Shown one piece after another: positions 6,971 through 14,213 of a stretch of 18,747 nt of DNA. This DNA is from Thermoleophilaceae bacterium (GTDB taxonomy: Bacteria > Actinomycetota > Thermoleophilia > Solirubrobacterales > Thermoleophilaceae). The stretch spans positions 1 to 18,747 of the forward strand of contig JACCUE010000317.1 in NCBI GenBank assembly GCA_013812005.1. Direction: 5' to 3'. The notes beneath the pieces were generated by a model. The model was not told where the DNA came from. It was given only the letters and a program-made list of their open reading frames with translations, and did no database searches. Made by a program: the position numbers and the translations under genes. Position 1 is the first letter of the stretch. Each line of letters starts with the position of its first letter.

Positions 6971-7010
6971 CCGGGCCGACGACCCGCCATCTGGCTCGAT
7001 CCGGGGAAAA

Positions 7011-7083
7011 AGCCCGCCCTCGGACTCGAACCGAGAACCCCTTCATTACAAATGAAGTGCTCTGCCAATTGAGCTAGGCGGGC
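7011..7083 (-). tRNA. tRNA-Thr (anticodon UGU)
   Basis: A 73-base cloverleaf. The acceptor stem GCCCGCC (7077-7083) pairs with GGCGGGC (7012-7018). The D stem is GCTC/GAGC. The anticodon stem CTTCA/TGAAG encloses TTTGTAA, giving anticodon TGT, and the T arm is CTCGG-TTCGAGT-CCGAG. The discriminator is T, CCA is not encoded, and a run of T bases follows directly and may end transcription. It reads ACA threonine codons. Confidence 0.96.
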
Positions 7084-7097
7084 ATCCGTAGCCGCTC

Positions 7098-7103
7098 ACT
7101 GTA
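7098..7103 (-). promoter_or_regulatory. Putative -10 box (TACAGT) of tRNA-Thr
   Basis: Minus-strand TACAGT matches TANNNT and ends 14 bases before the first tRNA base, leaving a short 5' leader for RNase P to remove. No recognisable -35 box was found at 16-18 bases. Confidence 0.35.
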
Positions 7104-7142
7104 GGACGCGCGCCACGATGATCGCGTCTTCCACGTCAGGGC

Positions 7143-7168
7143 GCGCCCGCGGCTCGCGCCGCGGGCGC
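7143..7168 (-). terminator. Strong hairpin after the 61-residue membrane protein gene
   Basis: A perfect 11-base-pair stem (GCGCCCGCGGC / GCCGCGGGCGC) with a 4-base loop, starting 9 bases after the TAA at 7178-7180. There is no T-run on the minus strand, which is usual for intrinsic terminators in high-GC actinobacteria. It would separate this gene from the downstream tRNA. Confidence 0.6.
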
Positions 7169-7177
7169 TGTCCTTCT

Positions 7178-7363
7178 TTAGCGGGTGGCGCTTCTGCCGC
7201 CTCCGAAGCGGCCTCCAAGGCCGAATCCGCCGCTCGGCACGCCGGCCAACAGGACAAGGATGGCGGCGATTATCGCCACGATGGACGGTAGGCCGAGAGC
7301 CACGCAGAGTGCGTAGACCAGCGCCGCGACGATAAGGGTGATGATGAGTCCGATGATGCTCAT
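7178..7363 (-). CDS. Small two-helix membrane protein with Gly-rich tail
   Basis: A 61-residue protein of unknown function. Two hydrophobic segments are seen, about 3-24 (IIGLIITLIVAALVYALCVA) and 27-41 (SIVAIIAAILVLLAG). A glycine/arginine-rich tail follows (GFGLGGRFGGGRSATR). GGAGGAGAGG just before the ATG at 7363 is a good ribosome-binding site. A sigma-B/F-like promoter lies about 30-60 bases upstream, which would place the gene under general-stress control independent of sigH. A strong hairpin ends the unit. It resembles small stress-related hydrophobic proteins in layout only; no family assignment is claimed. Confidence 0.8.
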   Translation of the reverse strand: MSIIGLIITLIVAALVYALCVALGLPSIVAIIAAILVLLAGVPSGGFGLGGRFGGGRSATR

Positions 7364-7395
7364 ACGACCTCTCCTCCGTTGGGGGTGAGGAAGGG

Positions 7396-7422
7396 TTACC
7401 CCCGGGGTGAGAGCCTGAAACC
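7396..7422 (-). promoter_or_regulatory. Putative sigma-B/sigma-F type promoter
   Basis: On the minus strand GGTTT (7418-7422), a 16-base spacer, then GGGTAA (7396-7401). This matches the pattern GGTTT-N15-17-GGGTA known for mycobacterial SigF and the related Bacillus/Streptomyces sigma-B group. The predicted transcript start is about 25 bases before the small membrane protein ATG, leaving room for its ribosome-binding site. Confidence 0.5.
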
Positions 7423-7448
7423 TCGTGGATCTGGACGACCCGGATCGA

Positions 7449-8114
7449 TCAGGCCAGAACGGCCCTCGAGTCGAGGTGGGCGCCGACCTTGCGCTTCACA
7501 CGCTGGAGAGCGTTGTCCACCGTCTTGGTGTCGCACTCCAGGCGCTCGGCGACCGTCTCGTAGGAGTACCCGTCCAGGTAGAGAGACAGCACCGCGCTCT
7601 CCAGGTCGGACAGCACGCTCGAAAGGCACTCGACGAGGCTGTGGAGCTCCTCGGTTGAGATCGCCTGGTTGGCCGGATCGTGCGCCGTCGGTCCGGGCAG
7701 CAGCTCGTCGAGGGTGGGGTCACCGTCGCCTCCGGAGGCCGCCGGTGTGGCCGAGAACGAGATGTACTCGTTCAGCGGGGTGTGCTTGTTGCGGGTGGAG
7801 GTCTTCACCGCCGTGATGATCTGGCGGGTGATGCACAGCTCCGCGAAGTTACGAAAGCTCGACTCGCGATCGGTCCGGAAGTCGCGAATCGCCTTGTAGA
7901 GGCCGACCATCCCCTCCTGGATCAAGTCGTCGGAGTCACCGCCGATCAGGAAGTACGAGCTGGCCTTGAGACGGACGAAGCCGTGGTAGCGCTTGAGGAT
8001 GCGGTCGTACGCGTCCGGTCGCCCCTGCTTCGCCAGGGCTATCAGGTAGTTATCCTCAAGCTCAGCTTGAGCTTGAGATCTGGCGTATGTCGCCTGGGAT
8101 GCTGCTGCAGCCAT
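7449..8114 (-). CDS. sigH: Sigma-70 family factor, SigH/Spo0H-like
   Basis: A 221-residue sigma factor close to the Bacillus SigH (Spo0H) type, larger than ECF factors. The N-terminus has DNYLIALAKQGRPDAYDRIL. Region 2 is in YFLIGGDSDDLIQEGMVGLY and KAIRDFRTDRESSFRNFAEL, with CITRQIITAVKTSTRNKHTP. Region 4 is in SDLESAVLSLYLDGYSYETV and AERLECDTKTVDNALQRVKR. The ATG at 8114 is well supported by GGAAGGAG 5 bases upstream. It lies downstream of rlmB, as in Bacillus (rlmB-yacP-sigH), but without yacP. It appears to have its own promoter overlapping the rlmB end and a leader of about 110 bases. In this lineage it is unlikely to serve sporulation; its role is unknown. Confidence 0.9.
   Translation of the reverse strand: MAAAASQATYARSQAQAELEDNYLIALAKQGRPDAYDRILKRYHGFVRLKASSYFLIGGDSDDLIQEGMVGLYKAIRDFRTDRESSFRNFAELCITRQIITAVKTSTRNKHTPLNEYISFSATPAASGGDGDPTLDELLPGPTAHDPANQAISTEELHSLVECLSSVLSDLESAVLSLYLDGYSYETVAERLECDTKTVDNALQRVKRKVGAHLDSRAVLA
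8055..8077 (-). repeat. Inverted repeat in the sigH 5' coding region
   Basis: CTCAAGCT-C-AGCTTGAG (8055-8071) is an 8-base perfect inverted repeat around a single base, overlapping a second CTTGAG copy (8072-8077). The 10-mer AAGCTCAGCT occurs here (8058-8067) and again in the sigH leader (8148-8157). In the mRNA these could form alternative pairings near the start codon. Confidence 0.4.
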
Positions 8115-8233
8115 TGATGCTCCTTCCGGCCCTCGTTCGAGGCCCTGAAGCTCAGCTGCGCTTTACCTCCCCTGGCGCCGCGCTATCCTGGTCGTCGAGC
8201 CCTAAGGCTCCACTCCAGCGTTATCTCGCTGCG

Positions 8234-8262
8234 AGTATGTCCCCGTTATGTGCCCCTGTCAA
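8234..8262 (-). promoter_or_regulatory. Promoter of sigH
   Basis: Minus-strand TTGACA (8257-8262), a 17-base spacer, then CATACT (8234-8239): a near-consensus housekeeping promoter. The -35 box overlaps the last codons of rlmB. The predicted start near 8227 gives a leader of about 110 bases with small hairpins (for example GAGCC-TTAG-GGCTC) before the ribosome-binding site. Confidence 0.6.
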
Positions 8263-8952
8263 GTTTCTCGCCGCGAAAGTGCAAGATTCCGTACACGAGC
8301 GCCGATGCGGCGGTGGCGACATTGAGCGAGTCCACCCGCCCGCGCTGTGGCAGCCGCACGATCTGATCACAGGCGCCGGCCACTCGCGGGCGCAGGCCCC
8401 GGCCCTCCGAGCCGAGCACCAAGACGACGCTCCCGCGGTAGTCCGGCGTGTCGTAGGAGACGGCCCCGGGGGAGTGGCCGGCGCCGTAGACCCATGCGCC
8501 CGCTGCCTTGGCCTCCCCCAGCCAGTTGGCGAGGTTGCCTACGCGTGCAACGTCCAGATGCTCCACCGCCCCGGCGGAGGACTTGCAGACCGCGGGGGTG
8601 ACCTCGGCCGAGCGGCGCTCGGGGATCACCACACCGGTCGCGCCCGCCGATTCCGCCACCCGGCACACCGCTCCGAGGTTGTGGGGGTCCTGCACCTCGT
8701 CGAGGCAGAGCACCAGCCCGTTCTCGTCCTCCAGCAGCCGGGCGGGATCGGCGTATGGGTAGGGCCCGGCTTCGGCACAGACGCCCTGGTGCTCTGGGGA
8801 CTCGCAGAGGCGCTCGAGCTCCGCAGCCGCGAGCTCGGTCACGTCGCTGTCGCTCAGCCACTCCTCCCCCGCCGCGTTTCGCGTGGCCCAGACGGCGGTC
8901 ACCGCCCGCCTGCCTCTCAGGGCCTCTCGAACGGCGTTGCGCCCGTAGACGA

Positions 8953-8956
<4 letters not shown>
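8246..8956 (-). CDS. rlmB: TrmH/SpoU-family RNA 2'-O-methyltransferase (RlmB-type)
   Basis: A 236-residue methyltransferase that uses S-adenosylmethionine to methylate a ribose 2'-hydroxyl; RlmB acts on 23S rRNA. The N-terminal substrate-binding domain begins MIVYGRNAVREALRG. The three SPOUT motifs are present: LDEVQDPHNLGAVCRVAESA, LVLGSEGRGLRP and LPQRGRVDSLNVATAASALV, which together form the knotted cofactor site. The length suits the family. The ATG at 8956 overlaps the cysS stop in ATGA. The same order (cysS then rlmB) is seen in Mycobacterium and Bacillus. The exact target nucleotide is inferred from the family only. Confidence 0.93.
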
Positions 8957-10317
<1,361 letters not shown>

Positions 10318-10323
10318 GGAGCC

Positions 10324-10329
10324 AGGCTA
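10324..10329 (-). promoter_or_regulatory. Putative -10 box (TAGCCT) of cysS
   Basis: Minus-strand TAGCCT fits TANNNT and ends exactly 6 bases before the GTG of cysS, the leaderless spacing. The 92-base ispF-cysS gap also holds a 12-base perfect palindrome (CGCCCGCGGGCG, 10351-10362). No clear -35 box. Confidence 0.4.
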
Positions 10330-10409
10330 TGACACGGGCGAACGGCAGTCCGCCCGCGGGCGCTCTGCCCGGCGAGCCGCCCCGGGGAAGGCGAGGTGGG
10401 CGGCGTCCA

Positions 10410-10895
10410 TCAGTCGGCCCGCTCCACGGTCGCGAGGGCCAGGGTTGCGATGCCCTCCCCCCGTCCGGTGAAGCCCATGCCCTCGTTGGTGGTGAACTTG
10501 ACGTTGACCTCGAGTGGCGCCAGGCCCACGGCCTCGGAAAGCCGCTCGCGCATCGAGTCGCGGTGCGCGCCGAGCTTTGGTGCCTCGCAGATCACGGTGG
10601 CGTCGAGGTGGCGTACGGTCCAACCGTGCTCTGACAGGAAGCCGCACACCTCTCGCAGCAGGGCTAGGGAGTCGGCGCCGCGCCAGCGCTCGTCGGTGTC
10701 GGGATAGTGCTGTCCGATGTCCCCGAGCCCGGCGGCGCCCAGCAGCGCGTCGATGGCGGCGTGAGTGAGCACGTCGGCGTCCGAGTGACCCGTGAGACCC
10801 CTCTCGGCCTCCGGCACCTCGACACCACCGAGCACCAGCCGCCGGCCCCCCTCGAAGCGGTGGGAGTCGTAGCCGATTCCCGAGCGTGTGCTCAC
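10410..10895 (-). CDS. ispF: 2-C-methyl-D-erythritol 2,4-cyclodiphosphate synthase
   Basis: A 161-residue MEP-pathway enzyme that cyclises CDP-methylerythritol phosphate with release of CMP; the family is a homotrimer with zinc. Metal ligands are in GIGYDSHRF (Asp10, His12) and in LTGHSDADVLTHAAIDALLG (His45). The family blocks GLGDIGQHYPDTD and KFTTNEGMGFTGRGEGIA are intact. GTG at 10895 overlaps the phosphatase stop as GTGA and starts just before the conserved region; the longer open frame upstream is shadow. It is a stand-alone IspF, not an IspDF fusion. A PHP phosphatase gene separates it from ispD. Confidence 0.95.
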   Translation of the reverse strand: MSTRSGIGYDSHRFEGGRRLVLGGVEVPEAERGLTGHSDADVLTHAAIDALLGAAGLGDIGQHYPDTDERWRGADSLALLREVCGFLSEHGWTVRHLDATVICEAPKLGAHRDSMRERLSEAVGLAPLEVNVKFTTNEGMGFTGRGEGIATLALATVERAD

Positions 10896-11722
10896 CCCAT
10901 CTGCTCCAGTCGCCGGCTGCGGCGCTCGAAGACCGCCAGCTCCGACACCCCGAGCTCGGAGAGCCACTCGAGCGTGGGCTCGTAGCCGTGACCCAGTTCC
11001 TCCGGGACGTGGGCGTCGCTCGAGAGGGCCACCGGGCGACCGGCCTCCAGGCACATCTCGAGGAAGGCGCGATCAGGATACACCTCCCCAACCGGCTTGC
11101 GCAGGCCGGCCGTGGATACCTCGATCGCCACGTCGGACTCCGCGATCCCGTCCATGGCCCGGTCGTAGAAGCGGCGTAGGTCACCTTCCGGGAAGGGAGC
11201 CCCCTTGCCCCACACCTTGACCAGGTCTGGGTGGGCGAGGATGTCGAACATCCCCGTGCGGGCCGCCTCTCCCAGCGTCTCGAAGTAGCGCCGCCACACC
11301 TTTTCCGGATCTGTGGACTGCCAGATGTCCCAGTCGCTGCCGCGCATGTCCACCGCGGCGTCGCCCAGGAAGTGCACCGAGCCCACCACGTAGTCCCACT
11401 CCCGAGCGTCGAGAAGGGTTGCCATCTTGTCCTCGCGCCCGGGTATGAAGTCGGCCTCGATCCCCAGGCGCAGGTCGGTCTCCTCGCGCACGAACTCGCA
11501 GTAGGCGTCGATGTCGTCACTGGCGTTGTGGCGCCACCAGGGGTGGGTCCAGACGTCCAGGGCTTGGACGAAGCGGTGCACGTGCTCGGAGGCGCCCAGC
11601 TCCTCGATCCCGCACTCGGCAGCCGCCTCCCGGTAGCGCTCGGCGTTGGCGGGCGTGAAGTACTGCGCAGCCGTGGTGTCCTCCTCGTCGGGGCGCAGGT
11701 GAACGTGGTAGTCGGTCAGCAT
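10892..11722 (-). CDS. PHP-domain phosphatase, histidinol-phosphatase (HisJ/HisK)-like
   Basis: A 276-residue PHP-family metallo-phosphoesterase. Metal-binding blocks are in order: DYHVHLRPDE near the N-terminus, ASEHVHRF, GIEADFIPG, VVGSVHFLG, DILAHPDLVKVWG and SSDAH. The set and length match HisJ/HisK-type histidinol phosphatases, but no other histidine-biosynthesis gene is nearby. The ATG at 11722 overlaps the ispD stop by 7 bases (ATGCTGA) and its own stop overlaps ispF by 4 (GTGA), so it is embedded in the MEP operon. It may be the genome's histidinol phosphatase or may act on another phosphate; sequence alone does not decide. Confidence 0.88.
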   Translation of the reverse strand: MLTDYHVHLRPDEEDTTAAQYFTPANAERYREAAAECGIEELGASEHVHRFVQALDVWTHPWWRHNASDDIDAYCEFVREETDLRLGIEADFIPGREDKMATLLDAREWDYVVGSVHFLGDAAVDMRGSDWDIWQSTDPEKVWRRYFETLGEAARTGMFDILAHPDLVKVWGKGAPFPEGDLRRFYDRAMDGIAESDVAIEVSTAGLRKPVGEVYPDRAFLEMCLEAGRPVALSSDAHVPEELGHGYEPTLEWLSELGVSELAVFERRSRRLEQMG

Positions 11723-12261
11723 CGGTCCGCCAGTATGCCTTCAGCCCACCGCAGGTCGGCCGCCGTCGTGACCTTGAGGTTCTCCTGCGGCGCCTCGATC
11801 ACGACCACGGCGCCGCCGACCGCCTCTACGAGGGATGAGTCATCGCTTGCGGCCGCCAGGGTGGCATCGTCGACGGAAAGCGCGCGCCGCAGGATGTCGG
11901 CCCGGAACGCCTGCGGTGTCTGGATCGACCACAGCGACGAACGGTCTAGGGTGCGCACGACCCGGCCGGAGGGGTCGGCCTGCTTCACCGTGTCAGTGAC
12001 AGGCGTCGCGGCGATTGCGCCGTCGGCCTCTCCGACCCCGGCGATGCATCGCCGCAGGAGGTCCGCGCTCAGGAGCGGGCGCGCCGCGTCGTGCACCACC
12101 ACGACCTCGGCCTCAGGCGCGGCCTCGAGGGCATTGCGCACCGAAGCCGAACGCGACGCGCCCCCCGCCACCCGGTCGGGCTCGTGCGCGTGGCCGGGCG
12201 GCACTGCCACCACGACGCGATCGCAGATACCTGCCAGCACCTCGATGCTCCAGTCGAGCAT
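11716..12261 (-). CDS. ispD: 2-C-methyl-D-erythritol 4-phosphate cytidylyltransferase (from first canonical start)
   Basis: IspD couples methylerythritol phosphate to CTP, the third step of the MEP isoprenoid pathway. From the ATG at 12261 it is 181 residues with family blocks VVVVHDAARPLLSADLLRRC, AIAATPVTDTVKQ, TLDRSSLWSIQTPQAF and DDSSLVEAVGGAVVVIEAP. The family is normally about 220-235 residues and begins with the CTP-binding loop. That loop (VIAAGGSGERLRAGRPKAF) is encoded in the same frame upstream of this ATG, yet no ATG, GTG or TTG precedes it. The true protein therefore almost certainly starts earlier, by an unusual mechanism or because of a sequence error. The stop overlaps the PHP phosphatase start by 7 bases. 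Confidence 0.92.
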   Translation of the reverse strand: MLDWSIEVLAGICDRVVVAVPPGHAHEPDRVAGGASRSASVRNALEAAPEAEVVVVHDAARPLLSADLLRRCIAGVGEADGAIAATPVTDTVKQADPSGRVVRTLDRSSLWSIQTPQAFRADILRRALSVDDATLAAASDDSSLVEAVGGAVVVIEAPQENLKVTTAADLRWAEGILADRC

Positions 12262-12387
12262 CGGACGGCCGTTCAGAACGACGAACGCCTTGGGCCGGCC
12301 GGCTCGGAGGCGTTCGCCGCTGCCGCCGGCGGCGATGACGCCGACGACTCGGGGCCGATGGCCGGCGCCCTCGATCCCGAGGGCCTG
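12262..12387 (-). other. IspD N-terminal segment lacking a canonical start, in frame with carD
   Basis: These 42 sense codons join the carD stop (TAG, 12388-12390) to the IspD ATG at 12261 without interruption. They encode the IspD CTP-binding loop: VVGVIAAGGSGERLRAGR then PKAFVVLNGRP. Adding them gives 223 residues, the normal IspD length. No ATG, GTG or TTG exists in this stretch in any minus-strand frame. Options are an ATC start (12373-12375), readthrough of TAG to give a CarD-IspD fusion, or a sequencing or assembly error. Confidence 0.85.
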
Positions 12388-12921
12388 CTACGCGGTGGCC
12401 GCGGCGGTGGCGCCGTTTCGGCCGTTATGGGCGTCCTCGATGAGCGAGTCGAGGTGGCCCTCGGCCTCGTCCTCCTCCATCACGAGCGCGTACATCAGCT
12501 CGGAGGCGAGGATCTTCTTGGCCCGGGTGTACATCTGCTTCTCACCGGTGGAGAGGCCCTTTTCGGCCTCGCGGATCGCGAGGTTGCGGACCACCTCGGC
12601 CAGCTCGTACACGTCTCCTGTCTTGATCTTCTCCCGGTTGTGCTTGAAGCGCCGGTTCCAGTTCTTCGGCATCTGGCTGACGTCATCGCGAAGGACTGCC
12701 AGGACCTTCGTTACGGCTGCCTCGCCGATCACGCGCCGAAGGCCCGCGCGGCCCGCGTTCTCGCACGGGACCATCACGGTCATGTCGTTGTGCAGGATCT
12801 GAATGGTGAGGTACTCACGCTTCTCACCGAGAACTTCCTTCTGCTCCTTCCTCAGGACCTTGCCTGCCCCATGATGGGGGTAGACCACGTGGTCCCCGAT
12901 CTCGTATTCGATGTGGGGCAT
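12388..12921 (-). CDS. carD: CarD-family RNA polymerase-binding transcription regulator
   Basis: A 177-residue CarD homologue. CarD binds the RNA polymerase beta subunit and stabilises open complexes, especially at rRNA promoters. The RNA polymerase-interacting domain starts IEYEIGDHVVYPHHGAGKVL and runs through MVPCENAGRAGLRRVI. The helical DNA-binding domain includes the conserved tryptophan in MPKNWNRRFKHNREKI, then LAEVVRNLAIREAEKGLSTG and KQMYTRAKKILASELMYAL. The ATG at 12921 matches where family members begin. However GGGAG lies directly against it, while a perfect AGGAGG stands further upstream before an in-frame ATT that would add 18 residues. The stop TAG is followed in the same frame by ispD. 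Position next to ispD matches Mycobacterium. Confidence 0.95.
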   Translation of the reverse strand: MPHIEYEIGDHVVYPHHGAGKVLRKEQKEVLGEKREYLTIQILHNDMTVMVPCENAGRAGLRRVIGEAAVTKVLAVLRDDVSQMPKNWNRRFKHNREKIKTGDVYELAEVVRNLAIREAEKGLSTGEKQMYTRAKKILASELMYALVMEEDEAEGHLDSLIEDAHNGRNGATAAATA

Positions 12922-12972
12922 CTCCCGAGTGATCTCGAGGTCCTCGATGTCGTGCTCCAGCGCAGTCTCGGA

Positions 12973-12987
12973 AATGACGTCCCTCCT
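12973..12987 (-). promoter_or_regulatory. Perfect Shine-Dalgarno AGGAGG before an in-frame ATT upstream of carD
   Basis: Minus-strand AGGAGG (12982-12987) is followed after 6 bases by ATT (12973-12975), in frame with carD. No ATG, GTG or TTG lies between disA and the carD ATG. If used, ATT would add ISETALEHDIEDLEITRE to CarD. The sites may instead be accidental. Confidence 0.4.
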
Positions 12988-13030
12988 AGGGTCGTAAAGC
13001 CTGCCGGCGTACTGCCGCAGGATCCTGTGA

Positions 13031-14140
13031 TCAGGTTTGCAGATACCGGTCCACGAGGTTGATCTCCTGAAGCCTGCGGAGTCCCTCCCGGATGTCCTTT
13101 GCTCGCATGTCTCCCACGCCCTCGACCGACTCGAGCTCCCCGTCGCTCGCCGAAAGGATCTCGTCGAGGCCGCCGAACTCGCCCACGATGCCCTGTACCA
13201 CGAGCTTCGGCAGGCGCGGGATGCGCCCCAGGATGCGGTGGCCCCGCGGTGAGGCCGGGTGGTCGAGGGTGTTGAGCTTGCGGTCGTGGCCGAGCAGCTC
13301 GGCCAGCCTGCCGAAGTCCAGGAGATCCTGGTGGCCCAGCCGCGCGAGCGAGTCCAGCACGCTCGCGAAGTTGTCTTCCGTGGGCTCGGAGATGTAGTCG
13401 TGCACGAGCGCCGCCTTGTCGGCCGCCACTCCCACCATCGTCTCCTCGAGCTGCATCTCGATCAGGCGCCCCTCGGCGCCCAGCTCGACGATGTAGCGCT
13501 CGATCTCCATCGCCATGCGGCTCACCAGCTCCGAGCGCTGCACAACGGTGAGCACGTCGTGCAGCGTGACTCCCCCCTCGAACTCGAGCGCGGTGAGCCG
13601 CGTGGACACCTGGTCGAGCCGGCTCCGGTACTTGTCGAGGGTGGCCAGAGCCTGGTTGGCCTTCGCCAGCACCACGGGAATGTCCTCGAGTATGTACTTG
13701 GCTCCGTCGAGGTAGAGCGAGACCACGCTCCGCGACTGCGACACGGCGATCACCAGGGCATCCGTCTGCTTGGACACGCGTTCGGCGGTACGGTGGCGGG
13801 TGCCGGTCTCCAGCGAGAGGATGGTGGGATCGGGCATCAGCTGCACGTTGGCCCAGCCGATCTTCGTGCCGTTGGACGAGAGGATGATCGCGCCGTCCAT
13901 CTTCGCCAGTTGGAAGAGGAGCGCCGGGGTGTAGTCCACCTCGAGCTTCAGGCCTCCGGAGTAGAGGAAAGACAGGTCCTCGCTGTCACCGATGCAGATG
14001 AGGGCGCCGGTGCGCGCCTGGACGATTGCGTCCACTCCCTCGCGTACCGCCGTGCCGGGAGCGATCATCTCGAGGGCCCTCACCAAGCGGGGTTCCTGTC
14101 GAGCTTCGAACTCTGTCACATAGTCCCCTACGTAGGCCAT
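13031..14140 (-). CDS. disA: DNA integrity scanning diadenylate cyclase DisA
   Basis: A 369-residue enzyme that makes c-di-AMP from two ATP and monitors DNA structure. The N-terminal DAC domain has the DGA motif (82-84, QLAKMDGAIILSSNGTKIGW) and the RHR motif (115-117, LETGTRHRTAERVSKQTDAL). A helical linker follows, and the C-terminal helix-hairpin-helix region includes LPKLVVQGIVGEFGGLDEIL and SVEGVGDMRAKDIREGLRRL. Full length for the family (about 355-370). The ATG at 14140 is preceded by a strong TACAAT box 8 bases away, so the mRNA is probably leaderless. In both Bacillus and Mycobacterium disA neighbours radA, and RadA is known to modulate DisA. Confidence 0.97.
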   Translation of the reverse strand: MAYVGDYVTEFEARQEPRLVRALEMIAPGTAVREGVDAIVQARTGALICIGDSEDLSFLYSGGLKLEVDYTPALLFQLAKMDGAIILSSNGTKIGWANVQLMPDPTILSLETGTRHRTAERVSKQTDALVIAVSQSRSVVSLYLDGAKYILEDIPVVLAKANQALATLDKYRSRLDQVSTRLTALEFEGGVTLHDVLTVVQRSELVSRMAMEIERYIVELGAEGRLIEMQLEETMVGVAADKAALVHDYISEPTEDNFASVLDSLARLGHQDLLDFGRLAELLGHDRKLNTLDHPASPRGHRILGRIPRLPKLVVQGIVGEFGGLDEILSASDGELESVEGVGDMRAKDIREGLRRLQEINLVDRYLQT

Positions 14141-14148
14141 CGGAGACG

Positions 14149-14154
14149 ATTGTA
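14149..14154 (-). promoter_or_regulatory. -10 box (TACAAT) of disA
   Basis: Minus-strand TACAAT is a near-perfect -10 box and ends 8 bases before the disA ATG, implying a leaderless or nearly leaderless mRNA. No obvious -35 box. This would be the entry promoter for disA-carD-ispD and following genes. Confidence 0.55.
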
Positions 14155-14192
14155 CGGCAAGGGCCCGAAATCGCTCCCTTCGGAAGGGGCGA

Positions 14193-14211
14193 GGCCGCCC
14201 GCCCCGCGGCC
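14193..14211 (-). terminator. GC-rich hairpin after the secreted protein gene
   Basis: GGCCGC / GCGGCC with a 7-base loop, starting 2 bases after the TGA at 14214-14216. A second small hairpin (CCCTT-CCG-AAGGG, 14175-14187) follows. No T-run. It could end transcription upstream of the disA promoter. Confidence 0.4.
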
Positions 14212-14213
14212 TG

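Noticed and set aside
10351..10362. 12-base perfect palindrome CGCCCGCGGGCG between ispF and cysS
   Set aside because: Short all-GC palindromes are common at this base composition; no loop or T-run to call it a terminator.
11231..12802. A 523-codon plus-strand open frame antisense to the PHP phosphatase, ispD and carD
   Set aside because: No family motifs, Ser/Arg-rich composition, and it spans several confidently assigned minus-strand genes.
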